From Spirochaetaceae bacterium UBA5556 (GTDB taxonomy: Bacteria > Spirochaetota > Spirochaetia > Treponematales > Rectinemataceae): 47,041 bases of DNA. The stretch is from positions 1 to 47,041 of the forward strand of contig DIMW01000007.1 of the NCBI GenBank assembly GCA_002425765.1, read 5' to 3'. The notes beneath the pieces are model-generated. The model was not told the origin of the DNA, searched no databases, and saw nothing but the letters and a program-made list of their open reading frames with translations. The position numbers and the translations under genes were made by a program. Shown in pieces: positions 26,801 to 34,506 of the stretch (position 1 is its first letter; each line of letters starts with the position of its first letter).

Positions 26801-27009
26801 GCGTTCTCGAGCACCTCGGTGACGTTTTGTTCGACGTCTTCAGGCCCCGCCCCGGAATAGGTGGTGCTGACCGAGAGCATGGGCATATCGGTCTCCGGGT
26901 TGAGTGAAACGGGGAGCTGTGTCACGAATATTGCCGCTACGCCGCAGATGAGAATATAGAGCATTATTATGGTGACGGGGTGGTCGATAGACCTGCGGGC
27001 TACACTCAT
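23803..27009 (-). CDS. RND-family efflux pump, HAE1 type
   Basis: 1068 residues with twelve membrane helices and two large periplasmic loops, the full AcrB-like layout. It opens SVARRSIDHPVTIIMLYIL, typical of HAE1 pumps. In helix 4 the proton-relay region reads GFGMVVDASIVILDN, with one Asp where AcrB has the pair Asp-Asp, a pattern seen in many non-proteobacterial members. Helices 10-12 include GIVALAGVVVNNGIVLVDY. It expels hydrophobic drugs, bile salts or lipids, powered by the proton gradient, through the fusion protein and TolC-like channels encoded beside it. The start overlaps the end of the fusion-protein gene by 4 bases (ATGA). Confidence 0.93.
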   Translation of the reverse strand: MSVARRSIDHPVTIIMLYILICGVAAIFVTQLPVSLNPETDMPMLSVSTTYSGAGPEDVEQNVTEVLENALSSVEGLEKMSSTSQQGSSTINLEFGYDVDLDKAQSEIESDINSVLDSLPDDAETPNVRRFNMSSMPIISLVIKGDRPLKELQQIGEDTIQPQLERIKGVASASVMGGSDEIISVELSQDRLAAYGMTVTDVATALGSQNVLLSGGNIVRGNTEYQIRTHENLSSIDEVKNLVVKTVASDDSGNNRVIRLEDLADVKEGEKDPDRLVYIDGQRGINIQIVKESGSNAVQISRQVHAAIKNINKSLPAGVTVEVLSDDTTLVDSTLKEVYSSAWQGILLAVLILFLYLRNLKATFIIAVSIPISMLITLLCMYFSGLTLNTISLTGLIMGFGMVVDASIVILDNIYRYRERGTKPKIAAILGSQEMITAITASTLTTLCVFIPIILFRNKLGMMGQLFNDLVFTICFSLAASLVVAVTIVPVLSGPVMHLETRVQRPLKNPFLKKIDSTLERFFSAQERAYKKALEFCLRNRLLIVALVAVILAVSLLYLSSFGLNLFPRSNTDDSLTVNLTLPLGTTTEHTQEVLENLQANVREGVKGYETLILTVGGSGGPFSGNYTNEGSLQIMLPSPENQTDTPTTIKTKLTPYLESIPGASFSYTAGRQFSSSSAVDVEVRSKDQTASLAAAEEIKRILAAELPEVENLSISLEEGSPELLIKIDRQKAAAYGFSVSEVAKEIRSAVYGTTATTYNSAGDMIDVVVRLREEDRRTLSDIKSLFLITSAGDRIPISSFVTISNSTAPQQIKRENKERIIHVEGDLPASSKVTSTEMAQKVQQVLDEKYVPRDGVTVSLGGENMDVGTYLPVFILIIAVAIFLVYGVMASQFESFVDPFIIFLSIPLMFIGVVWIYKLTNDSFSLFSMIGIVALAGVVVNNGIVLVDYTNTLRARGYGLFEACSEAGRHRLRPILMTTLTTLLGLMPLALFPGSGTESIAPIAKTMFGGLLVSSIMTLFLTPVLYSLFNSRHERKNAKKERETQNLLREANMMESEGERKSNDDTH

Positions 27010-28010
27010 TGCGATACCCCTGCCGCTGTTTCGGAACTGCCGTTGATGATCCTGACCTTGCTGCCGCTAGTCACGGAGTTTTTTCCTTCGGTGACGACCT
27101 TGTCGCCGATGCTGAGGCCCTGCTTGACCTCGAAGAATTCTTCGCCTTCGAGGCCAGGTACAATATTCTTTTTCTCGACCGTGTCGTCGGATTTGATGAC
27201 AAAAACATAACTTTCAGTATTGTCGATAGTTATCGCCGATCTCGGCACCACGACGACCTTGTCTCTGCGTTCAGTCACAAGCTTGACTGTCGCGGACATG
27301 CCGACGAGGACCTTTGAGTTGGGCCTGTCGAGTGTGAGGCTTATAGTGCGGGTGCGGCTGGAAGTATCCAGTACGGGATTCATTTCCGAAATCTTTGCGG
27401 TGTAGACGAGGTCTGGTATGGCATCGAAGGTCACCTCGGCGGAGTTTCCTATTTTGAGGTTTGCAAGGAATCTTTCGGGAACCGCGGTGCTGACTTTGAT
27501 GCGGGATATGTCTCCCACCGTGGCGATAACCGTGCTGGTGGTGATGGTGTCCCCTTCATGGACGGGTATGGAGAGCACCGTTCCTGAGACAGTCGATTCA
27601 ACCGGGTTGGGCAGGTATTTTTCTCCCACCTTGGAAGGATCGACAAGGGCGATGGTTGTTCCTATGGAGATATGGTCTCCGACGGACACCTTTCTTTCGA
27701 GAAGCTTTCCGGCGATATTGGGATAGATCTTGATCTCGTTGTTGGCGACCACATCACCCTGAAGCTTTGTATAGTTGCTGATAGAGCCGAGAGCTATCGT
27801 GCTTGCGCGCACCGTGACCGCGCGGGTCTCTTCGTTGCCACGTTGGAGGCTCTGGCCTGAGGAGGCAACTGTCGGAGGAGGAAGGCCAGTGGACGATGCG
27901 GTCGCCGGGCTTTTTGAACCCGCCGCCTTTAAAATGATGGCGGCTCCTATGGCGACAATGATCACTATGATGACAAGCTGTGGCAGATAATGAGAGAACG
28001 ATTTCTTCAT
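27006..28010 (-). CDS. RND efflux membrane fusion protein (HlyD/AcrA family)
   Basis: 334 residues with an N-terminal membrane anchor (about 10-28) rather than a lipobox. Then come the lipoyl halves (GKLLERKVSVGDHISIG; VHEGDTITTSTVIATVG), the beta-barrel and the membrane-proximal domain (VVVPRSAITIDNTESYVFVI). It bridges the inner-membrane pump and the outer-membrane channel. It lacks a long alpha-hairpin, as in short MFPs. The start at the ATG after aaggagtctggaggt is chosen. First gene of the operon; the promoter lies beyond 28010, near the inverted repeat. Confidence 0.9.
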   Translation of the reverse strand: MKKSFSHYLPQLVIIVIIVAIGAAIILKAAGSKSPATASSTGLPPPTVASSGQSLQRGNEETRAVTVRASTIALGSISNYTKLQGDVVANNEIKIYPNIAGKLLERKVSVGDHISIGTTIALVDPSKVGEKYLPNPVESTVSGTVLSIPVHEGDTITTSTVIATVGDISRIKVSTAVPERFLANLKIGNSAEVTFDAIPDLVYTAKISEMNPVLDTSSRTRTISLTLDRPNSKVLVGMSATVKLVTERRDKVVVVPRSAITIDNTESYVFVIKSDDTVEKKNIVPGLEGEEFFEVKQGLSIGDKVVTEGKNSVTSGSKVRIINGSSETAAGVSQ

Positions 28011-28114
28011 ACCTCCAGACTCCTTGTGTGTTGTGAGGCAGTACTGCTTTTTGGGATACTCTGCTCCCCAGGTTGTGGAAAAAGATAGTGTCAGGGGCAT
28101 AGGCGCAAACAGTC

Positions 28115-28144
28115 ACGTGAGTCATAAAAAGATGTGACTCACGT
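28115..28144. promoter_or_regulatory. perfect 10-bp inverted repeat between divergent efflux and two-component genes
   Basis: Arms ACGTGAGTCA (28115-28124) and TGACTCACGT (28135-28144) are exact reverse complements, ten bases apart, about one helical turn. The site is about 105 bases upstream of the fusion-protein start and 30 bases upstream of the kinase start. This is a likely operator for the LuxR-type response regulator or another dimeric regulator, controlling both transcripts. Binding is inferred, not shown. Confidence 0.65.
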
Positions 28145-28173
28145 CATATTTAGAATGACCAGCGGCACTTTGC

Positions 28174-29511
28174 ATGGGTAAACTGCTGAAGTATAGTTGC
28201 ACTATGGCCAGCCTGCTGCCGAAGCCGCGTAAAGAGCGGGACGTAACCCGAATAATCCTCATGACCCTCTTCTTTCTCTTTCATTTTATGCTGACAACGC
28301 AGCCCATCTCTTTCAGAAGAGGGCATGAGGGACCGCTCCCCGCCGATTTTTCGCTTATTTTGGCCCTGAATATCGCGATCATCGGATTCTGGTTCGTCCT
28401 CGAGGTCTTCGAATTTCTGGCGTGGAACTATAAGTGGAAAAATTTAAAGTATGGCATAGCGATCACCACATTGCGCTGCGTTCCCGTCATCGCGCTTGTC
28501 GCGTTTTTCCCCAGACTGATACCTGGCATGATGAAGCTGATGGCCCCGCTTTTGACGTTTTACCTTTCTCTGGTTTTCAGAAGGGCGTGGAGTTACATCG
28601 TAGTGGGATTTTTTTGGCTGGTGCAGATGCTCTTGTTCTTCACCGCGCCTCCGCCCGAGAACTCTAAATCGGATAATTCGTATGGCATTGTGATACTTCT
28701 CTATCAGCTCATGAGCATCATGCTCATGTTTCTCTTCGCGCAGTTCTGGAAAGAGGATAGAAAAAACCGCGAACGCCAGGCCGCGCTCACAGCGGAAATT
28801 CAAGCCAGCCAGGAGGAGCTTAAGCGCTATGCATCCAAAGTGTCTCACATCGTGGCCCTTGAGGAGAGAACAAGAATAGCGCGTGATATTCACGATAACC
28901 TTGGCCACACCCTCACGGCCATCTCCATCCAGCTCAATAAGGCGGAGGCCTTCTTCAAAAAAGACCCCGAAGTCTCAATTAAGGCGATAATCGACGCCCG
29001 CTCGAGCATGCACGAAGCCATGCTCGATATCCGTTCGACCCTCGATACGCTCAACGCACAAGTTGAGGGTTTCGACCTTCGCTCGCAAGTGCAGAAACCG
29101 CTCTGGAGTCTCAGGCAGGCTGGGATATCCGTAATCTCAGACATAAAGGGGAGTACGGACGGCTACAATATATCCGTGCTTCTTGCTCTGTATCGATTTG
29201 TTCAGGAAGGAGTTACGAATATACTCAAGCATGCGGAGGCACATACGGTGAATCTGGAGATTCGTCTGGATAGTGATCGGGCGTTTGCCGAACTTCGCGA
29301 TGACGGCAAAGGATTCGATCCCCGTGCAGCGCAAAACCGAAAGGATAGGGTTTCAGGCTACGGCCTCACTGGTCTTGCAGACAGAATTAACCTCGTGAGA
29401 GGAACATTCTCTGTCGAATCGGTCCCCGGCAAAGGGACGGTTCTGAAAGCGAGTATGCCGAGAGACCCCGTCGCCCTTATTGGGAAGGAGAGGTCCGATG
29501 TCGCCGATTAG
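28174..29511 (+). CDS. NarL-type sensor histidine kinase
   Basis: 445 residues. Five or six hydrophobic segments lie between about 25 and 190. A coiled stretch (ERQAALTAEIQASQEEL) follows, then the HisKA_3 motif ARDIHDNLGHTL with phosphorylatable His240. The HATPase domain has FVQEGVTNILKHAEA (N box), DDGKGFD (G1) and GLADRI plus GKGTVL (G2). No separate sensor domain is visible, so it probably senses within or at the membrane, as do kinases of cell-envelope stress. The start is uncertain: ATG at 28174 or 28204, neither with a clear ribosome site. The 3' end overlaps the response regulator by 14 bases. Confidence 0.92.
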   Translation: MGKLLKYSCTMASLLPKPRKERDVTRIILMTLFFLFHFMLTTQPISFRRGHEGPLPADFSLILALNIAIIGFWFVLEVFEFLAWNYKWKNLKYGIAITTLRCVPVIALVAFFPRLIPGMMKLMAPLLTFYLSLVFRRAWSYIVVGFFWLVQMLLFFTAPPPENSKSDNSYGIVILLYQLMSIMLMFLFAQFWKEDRKNRERQAALTAEIQASQEELKRYASKVSHIVALEERTRIARDIHDNLGHTLTAISIQLNKAEAFFKKDPEVSIKAIIDARSSMHEAMLDIRSTLDTLNAQVEGFDLRSQVQKPLWSLRQAGISVISDIKGSTDGYNISVLLALYRFVQEGVTNILKHAEAHTVNLEIRLDSDRAFAELRDDGKGFDPRAAQNRKDRVSGYGLTGLADRINLVRGTFSVESVPGKGTVLKASMPRDPVALIGKERSDVAD

Positions 29512-30190
29512 TAAAAAAATCAAGGTTCTTGTGGCGGACGATCAAAGGCTCGTCCGTGACGGCATCGCCTCGCTTCTGGGGCTCGACGAGGAAATCCTCG
29601 TAGTAGGGACGGCGGAAAACGGAAAAGACGCCGTGGCCCTCGCCCGCCAATGCCGGCCGGATGTCTGTCTCCTCGATATTCGTATGCCGGTCATGGATGG
29701 CATTTCGGCCCTCGAACAAATCCGCGCAGAGGGAACATCCCAGTATATCGTGATGCTCACGACCTTCGACGACAGGGAGTACATTGTGCGCTCTCTCCGC
29801 TCGGGTGCCATTGGCTATCTTCTCAAAGACCTGCCCAGCGAAGATCTTGTGAGGGCGATCAAACAAGTTGTCAAAGGCGTTTTCCTTGCCAACGGGGAAG
29901 TCATGAATAAGCTTCTTGGCTCTCTGGAGTCGCTGCAAGATAAAGAACAGGAACTATCATCCGACGCGACGGCTCTGGAGCAGTGTTGTTTCCTTACTGA
30001 GCGAGAGCGGCACGTACTGGCTCTCGTGGGGGAAGGGCTGACAAATTCGGAGATCGCCGAGACGCTTTCGCTGAGCGAAGGGACAGTGAAGAATTACATA
30101 TCGAATATTCTGACAACGCTCGGGTTCAGGGACAGGATCCAGGCGGCGCTCTTCGCCGCCAGAAATGGATTGACTAGGGAACAAAAATGA
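29498..30190 (+). CDS. LuxR/NarL-family response regulator
   Basis: 230 residues. The receiver domain (about 8-125) has acidic pair ADD (13-15), phosphorylation site Asp60 (CLLDIRMP) and the switch residues TTFDD and LLKD. The DNA-binding LuxR domain (about 167-222) starts LTERERHVLALV, with helix-turn-helix GLTNSEIAETLSLSEGTVKNYI. It is the partner of the kinase immediately upstream. The start ATG follows aaggagaggtccg. It likely controls the divergent efflux operon through the palindrome at 28115-28144. Confidence 0.93.
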   Translation: MSPISKKIKVLVADDQRLVRDGIASLLGLDEEILVVGTAENGKDAVALARQCRPDVCLLDIRMPVMDGISALEQIRAEGTSQYIVMLTTFDDREYIVRSLRSGAIGYLLKDLPSEDLVRAIKQVVKGVFLANGEVMNKLLGSLESLQDKEQELSSDATALEQCCFLTERERHVLALVGEGLTNSEIAETLSLSEGTVKNYISNILTTLGFRDRIQAALFAARNGLTREQK

Positions 30191-30224
30191 CGGAAGTCAA
30201 CGCCTCTCCTGGAGGTGTAAAAAC

Positions 30225-30262
30225 AAAAAAGACCTCCGGTTAAAGAGCCGAAGGCCTTTCTA
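30225..30262. terminator. bidirectional terminator after the response regulator
   Basis: Stem GACCTCCGG (30231-30239) / CCGAAGGCC (30248-30256) with two mismatched or wobble positions. An A-run precedes it (T-run on the minus strand) and ctttct follows on the plus strand. It separates the two-component operon from the minus-strand gene array. Confidence 0.7.
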
Positions 30263-30283
30263 ATCAATAAAATACTGTAGCGA

Positions 30284-30832
30284 CTATTTTAAATATTTGC
30301 GTACGACAAGGGCGTCTTTATCATTATTTTCAATAAAACCATGGCTCATATACATTTCGTACGCGCCATGGTAATTTCTATACTCACTCTTTGATTCTTT
30401 ATTCGGATATGCTTCTATTATCGCGAACCCCTCTTTTCGGGCATCGTCTATTACCTGTTTTAACAAAGCAGTCGCCACACCCTTATTCCTGTACTGTTTT
30501 TCCACTAAGAAGCAGACGATCGATTTGATTTTTTCTTCTCTGTCCTGTTTCTCCTCCATAAGTCTCGTGAATCGATCTTTTCTGTTCGCATTGCACCATC
30601 CTATGACTTTAGTATCTTCATATGCCATGTACCCTTGCATAAAGCCATTGTGTATCAGCCATATTGCGTAATCTCTTTTCTTAGGCCTCTCCTTGGCGTA
30701 ATTTTCGGGTTTGGGCTGAAAATAATAGGTGCAGTAACACGTCTTCCATTCCTGATGGTCTGAGAAAGCTCGATTATCAAAAAAATCAAGCCACCCGGAG
30801 ATGTTTTCGCCGCTCAATTTGCTGATTTCCAT
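30284..30832 (-). CDS. GNAT acetyltransferase (array gene 1)
   Basis: 182 residues. The GNAT acetyl-CoA motif is VEKQYRNKGVATALLKQVI (Q/R-x-x-G-x-A pattern) at about residues 109-127. The preceding strand is IKSIVCFL, and the end has YEMYMSHGF typical of motif B. The acceptor substrate is unknown. The ORF is open upstream, but the ATG at 30832 is the first that fits the family. It lies 14 bases after the DsrE-like gene, so these two form one transcription unit and this one is the last gene of the array. Confidence 0.8.
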   Translation of the reverse strand: MEISKLSGENISGWLDFFDNRAFSDHQEWKTCYCTYYFQPKPENYAKERPKKRDYAIWLIHNGFMQGYMAYEDTKVIGWCNANRKDRFTRLMEEKQDREEKIKSIVCFLVEKQYRNKGVATALLKQVIDDARKEGFAIIEAYPNKESKSEYRNYHGAYEMYMSHGFIENNDKDALVVRKYLK

Positions 30833-30846
30833 GCCCTTGTTCCTTT

Positions 30847-31182
30847 TTATATCGTTATGAGTTTTTCGTTTTCTTTTAGTATACCCGTCAGGCTCTCGCC
30901 CCAATATTTTACTTCTATCCCCATCCTCTCCAACGATTCTGTCACCCCCAATGAATCGGAGCAAGCTTTGCAGGCTGAAAGCTTGACACCGACCTGCTGG
31001 AGTTCTGTGATTCTTTGTTTTACGATATCTGACGACGCGGCCATCTTCGCGGTTGAACCCCATACGATTATCGTCACTTCGCCCCACCAGTGTTTTAATA
31101 ATGAATTCCTCGCATACATTGCGACCATTTTATCAAAGACAATCTCATCCGCATTTGTCCATAAAATATAGAGGTGGTCCAT
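30847..31182 (-). CDS. DsrE-like protein (array gene 2)
   Basis: 111 residues. Strand MDHLYILWTNAD begins the fold; a helix with DKMVAMYARN follows, then a strand (VTIIVWGSTAK) and a double-cysteine segment CKACSDSLG. The last is where the DsrE/YchN-like proteins carry functional cysteines. It may handle sulfur or a redox partner. It is the second DsrE-fold gene in the window, unlike the first (14906-15247) in detail. Upstream lies a 290-base stretch with no supported gene. Confidence 0.7.
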   Translation of the reverse strand: MDHLYILWTNADEIVFDKMVAMYARNSLLKHWWGEVTIIVWGSTAKMAASSDIVKQRITELQQVGVKLSACKACSDSLGVTESLERMGIEVKYWGESLTGILKENEKLITI

Positions 31183-31474
31183 ATGCTTGTCTCCTTCTTA
31201 ACTCATTTTGGTGCAATTAATCCTTTTATTCAACATTCTCCTAAACATAATTTTATATGCGTCAGTGACATAGTCTTCATATTGTCTGATATGTTCATCC
31301 TGATTTGTTTTTCAGGAGTGTATTTCCTTTTGTGTTTCAACGGCTCGACCCTATAAGGGAGGGTATCGGCAGGGTTCCCCGGACGCGGCCAAACATGATT
31401 TCTTCTGTACTCAAATTTCACCCCCATACATTCTTTCGTTCCCGCATGAGTCATCTGAGGCTGCGGGGCGAGCA
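31183..31474. other. 292-base intergenic stretch in the array
   Basis: No convincing gene. A minus-strand frame of about 97 codons overlaps the end of the next GNAT gene and has no recognisable features. It could hold a promoter for the DsrE-GNAT pair, but no clear boxes were seen. Confidence 0.4.
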
Positions 31475-32038
31475 TTATTCCGTCAATTTGAGCCTGAGCA
31501 GAGAAAAAACAGCCCGTTCCCATTTTTTCGTTGTGACTAAGGTAAAGCCATTTTCAAGGTAAAACCTTGTAGGACCGGAGCAATTATCTGACAAATCGTC
31601 TCGGGCATATGTTTCTATAGCTCGACAACCGCTTTCTCCTATGTCCCCGACAACCTTTTGGAACAGCGTTTTACCCAAGCCTCGCCTTTGATGTTCCGGT
31701 CTGATGTACAGGCATGAAATCAGAACCGCGTCCCAGCTCGGCGGCGATACGGACTGTGCGTATTCCATGACATTTGGCAGCAGCGAGGGCGGAGCATATT
31801 GGGAGTAGCCCACGGCCTTGCCGTCTAGATAGAGCACGGCCCCGCAGCGGCCAAATGTTTTTAGAGTTTTCTTAAACCAATCGTACTTGCTTTCGGTGGC
31901 TTTTTTTGCCGACAGCCACTGTCTGCCGTGTCCACCGTCGCGGAACAGCCCGGGGGACTCCCAGTAGATACAGCCATTGCAGGGGGGGAAGAGATCGACA
32001 AAAGACTGAGCGTCAATATTCTTTACTTCCACTCTCAT
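31475..32038 (-). CDS. GNAT acetyltransferase (array gene 3)
   Basis: 187 residues. The acetyl-CoA motif is YIRPEHQRRGLGKTLFQKVV at about 114-133 (Q-x-x-G-x-G). Motif B is RFYLENGF (about 160-167). An N-terminal segment has PCNGCIYWESP (two Cys). The ATG with agaggcagct upstream was chosen; a start eight codons earlier has no ribosome site. The substrate is unknown. It lies 81 bases from the next GNAT gene on the same strand. Confidence 0.8.
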   Translation of the reverse strand: MRVEVKNIDAQSFVDLFPPCNGCIYWESPGLFRDGGHGRQWLSAKKATESKYDWFKKTLKTFGRCGAVLYLDGKAVGYSQYAPPSLLPNVMEYAQSVSPPSWDAVLISCLYIRPEHQRRGLGKTLFQKVVGDIGESGCRAIETYARDDLSDNCSGPTRFYLENGFTLVTTKKWERAVFSLLRLKLTE

Positions 32039-32119
32039 GAGCTGCCTCTGGGTATTGCGCAAAGCGGGCGCCGCGCGCGGGTCCCCTATAAATCGATTAC
32101 AACGAGCGTGTATCTACGC

Positions 32120-32689
32120 TTATTTTCTGCTTTCAACCTCGTTGTTCTTGTAAATCTTGAAATATTCCTCGGATATCATATCCATAATGATCGTATCATA
32201 TTTTTCGTTCCCAACGATTCGAGAGTTTCTCCTTTTCCCTACATATTTAAATCCGACACCTTCATACAACTTTATTGCGGCGCTGTTATATTCAAACACC
32301 TCAAGGAATAGGCTCTCAAGGTTGAGGCCAATGAACCCGTGTTTCATCAACAATTGGATCGCTTCTTTCCCGAATCCCTTTCCTCTATTGACTTTTTTGC
32401 CTATAACCAGCGCCAATGAAGCTTCGCGGTTATACAAATCTTTATCCATCAGGAGGGCATATCCTATCTTAGTGTTGCCTTCCTTTTCATAAACAATGAA
32501 GCCTTCCTCTTCTCTCTGGAGCTTTTCAAGCATTTCCCTTGTATTCAGTTCATTCATGAAATCTCTTCGGGTTCGCGCCAATATTCTGACATCTCCATCG
32601 TTCATTGACTCCATGAAAATATCCACATCGTTGCTGGATATCGAGGCGAGATAAACATGTTGGCCCTCTAAACATATAAGATCGTTCAT
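32120..32689 (-). CDS. RimJ/RimL-type GNAT acetyltransferase (array gene 4)
   Basis: 189 residues. It opens LICLEGQHVYLASISSND, typical of RimL-like N-acetyltransferases. The acetyl-CoA motif is KKVNRGKGFGKEAIQLLMKH (R-G-x-G-x-G). The end has NSAAIKLYEGVGFKYVGKRR. Such enzymes acetylate N-termini of proteins or small amines. The start at ATG 32689 is chosen over a GTG 36 bases upstream. The 200 bases to the next gene hold no supported coding sequence. Confidence 0.8.
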   Translation of the reverse strand: MNDLICLEGQHVYLASISSNDVDIFMESMNDGDVRILARTRRDFMNELNTREMLEKLQREEEGFIVYEKEGNTKIGYALLMDKDLYNREASLALVIGKKVNRGKGFGKEAIQLLMKHGFIGLNLESLFLEVFEYNSAAIKLYEGVGFKYVGKRRNSRIVGNEKYDTIIMDMISEEYFKIYKNNEVESRK

Positions 32690-32889
32690 ACGATATTTCT
32701 TCCTAATTTTATAGTATATCTCCACTGCGCATTTCCCGAATCAGGCCTCACGCGTCTGCTGTCGAGTCCACATCCGAAATGCGGGACAAGAAGACTCATA
32801 TGTTCCTTCAAATATTCATTCGCAGAACAGCCAAGTTTTTTCATCCCCATTGCCAATGTCGATACGGTCAACTCCGATCGAGGAGAGCG

Positions 32890-33585
32890 CTATCTCTTCA
32901 TCTTCTCTCTTATCTCTTCCAAAATTTCGATTTGCATCTCTTGTATCTTCATCATCTTAGACCACTGATCCAACAGCAGGTGGTCGACCTTTTCATGCAG
33001 GGTTCTTATTTCTATTTCAGACTTCAAGTTGACTTTATAATCGTTCTCTGACCGCATTCTGTCTTTTTTTTCCTGCCTGTTTTGGCTCATCATTATGATT
33101 GGCGCCTGTATCGCCGCGATGCAGGACAATATCAGGTTCATGAGTATGAATGGATAGGGATCGAAAGGCTTTTTGACCAATATGGCGGTGTTGATTATTA
33201 CCCAGAGGAGCAGAACGATAAAGAACAATATTATGAATCCCCAACTTCCTCCGAATGAGGCCACTTTATCGGCGACAATGTCCCCGAATTTCATCTTTTC
33301 CTGCTGCGCAACATTTATATTCTCTGTAATTATTTCATTGTTGTTTATGCTTTTTAAGACTTCGCTTTCGAGGTCTCTGATGTTTTGGGTCTCATCATTT
33401 ATGATGTTCTCTATATACTTACTTCTGTAAATATTGAAGTCTTTCTTGCAGATATAGTTATAATCATCCCAATCAGGAAAATCGTTTTTAATTAAATTCT
33501 CTATCTCATGCCGGATGCCGTGTCCGGAGATCAATTCGTATTCAGGATATTCTTGATGACAGACATCGCACACAATCTGTTTCAT
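32890..33585 (-). CDS. DUF1003 membrane protein (array gene 5)
   Basis: 231 residues. The N-terminus has a zinc-ribbon-like CDVCHQEY (possibly a lone pair) and a helical region. Then the DUF1003 domain starts at about DKVASFGGSWGFIILFF, with two membrane helices (about 118-140 and 150-175) separated by KPFDPYPFILMN. A basic motif SQNRQEKKDRMRSENDY and a coiled C-terminal tail of heptads follow. The function of DUF1003 is unknown. The gene has cttcctccttcc-type context upstream, read as gaaggaggacag on the minus strand. Confidence 0.8.
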   Translation of the reverse strand: MKQIVCDVCHQEYPEYELISGHGIRHEIENLIKNDFPDWDDYNYICKKDFNIYRSKYIENIINDETQNIRDLESEVLKSINNNEIITENINVAQQEKMKFGDIVADKVASFGGSWGFIILFFIVLLLWVIINTAILVKKPFDPYPFILMNLILSCIAAIQAPIIMMSQNRQEKKDRMRSENDYKVNLKSEIEIRTLHEKVDHLLLDQWSKMMKIQEMQIEILEEIREKMKR

Positions 33586-33691
33586 CTTCTGTCCTCCTTC
33601 CGCGAAATGGTCGGCGAAAAACGCGATAAATCCCGAGTACGACGGCCTGCGCGGATATGGCGATCGATAGTCGAATCAGGTCGGGCATGCG

Positions 33692-34330
33692 TCAGGGACT
33701 TTCAGTCGGCCGTACTCCGAACCTCAATACTGTCTTCAGTTTATCCTTCTCGACCCTACCGGGGTCGCTCAAGTATATCTCTTTATGCCGACGGCTCAAC
33801 CTTTCCAGTTGCAAACCTTTCGCATACTCTTCCATCATCTTGAAGCTTGCCGGTTCGGCATCATAGCTACCCAGATGGAGCATTTGAACACACCGGCCCT
33901 CCATGATGCTTTCAAAATTCACTTCTTCAAGCAACCTATTCTGCTTTTTCTTTTTTGTTTGCTCTATCGTCTCTGCCGCATATTCTTCCGTGACGAAATC
34001 GGGCTGACGTATCATCAGGGTGAATAGAAGCTCGTTCTTGTCTAGTGTTCCCCTGTAGTCATTTTTCCCCTCTTCAGTGAGGTCCCAAACGCCCTCCAGC
34101 GGATAGACGGTGTATTCGACATAGCCCGAAGGAGCACGGTGTTGTTTAGGGCTCATCTTTATCGCGTACGACAGTGAATAGAGTACGGAAATATATTCCG
34201 CGAAGAATGGGTCGTTGGGATTCCCCCTTCCCGTGATGGTGAAATATTTGAACTCCGGGACGTCTACCAATACCGGTTCTTGTTTGGGAAGATAGTAGAT
34301 TTTTTCTCCTTTTCTCCAGTCCTGCTTCAT
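33692..34330 (-). CDS. GyrI-like small-molecule-binding domain protein (array gene 6)
   Basis: 212 residues. The beginning has PEFKYFTITGRGNPNDPFF, the middle YTVYPLEGVWDLTEEG, and the end MMEEYAKGLQLERLSRRHKE with IYLSDPGRV. This is the pattern of stand-alone GyrI-like/YjbM-type proteins, a SHV2 fold that in regulators binds drugs or metabolites. No DNA-binding domain is attached, so it may be an enzyme or sink. The second of two adjacent ATGs (34330) is chosen because of aggaggtc. A 51-codon ORF immediately upstream overlaps this start. Confidence 0.75.
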   Translation of the reverse strand: MKQDWRKGEKIYYLPKQEPVLVDVPEFKYFTITGRGNPNDPFFAEYISVLYSLSYAIKMSPKQHRAPSGYVEYTVYPLEGVWDLTEEGKNDYRGTLDKNELLFTLMIRQPDFVTEEYAAETIEQTKKKKQNRLLEEVNFESIMEGRCVQMLHLGSYDAEPASFKMMEEYAKGLQLERLSRRHKEIYLSDPGRVEKDKLKTVLRFGVRPTESP

Positions 34331-34485
34331 CATGACCTCCTGGCGACATAATTTAATCTATCCAGGCGGATAGCCATTTTCTGTGGATTGGTGGCGAAAA
34401 TGCCTGAATAGCCAACATCTGAGCTTGTCAGTCGCATGGTGATCCCTTTTACCGATTTCTCACGCATAGTTGCGATGGCGGTCAT
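34330..34485 (-). CDS. possible small ORF coupled to the GyrI-like gene
   Basis: 51 codons from ATG at 34485. The TGA stop (34330-34332) overlaps the ATGATG start of the GyrI-like gene and so could be translationally coupled. The sequence contains SSDVGYSGIFATN and a basic C-terminus. No family is recognised and no clear Shine-Dalgarno was seen. It may simply be leader DNA. If real, it is a short cotranslated leader or partner. Confidence 0.2.
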   Translation of the reverse strand: MTAIATMREKSVKGITMRLTSSDVGYSGIFATNPQKMAIRLDRLNYVARRS

Positions 34486-34506
34486 CAACCCGTCGCACGC
34501 TCAGCC

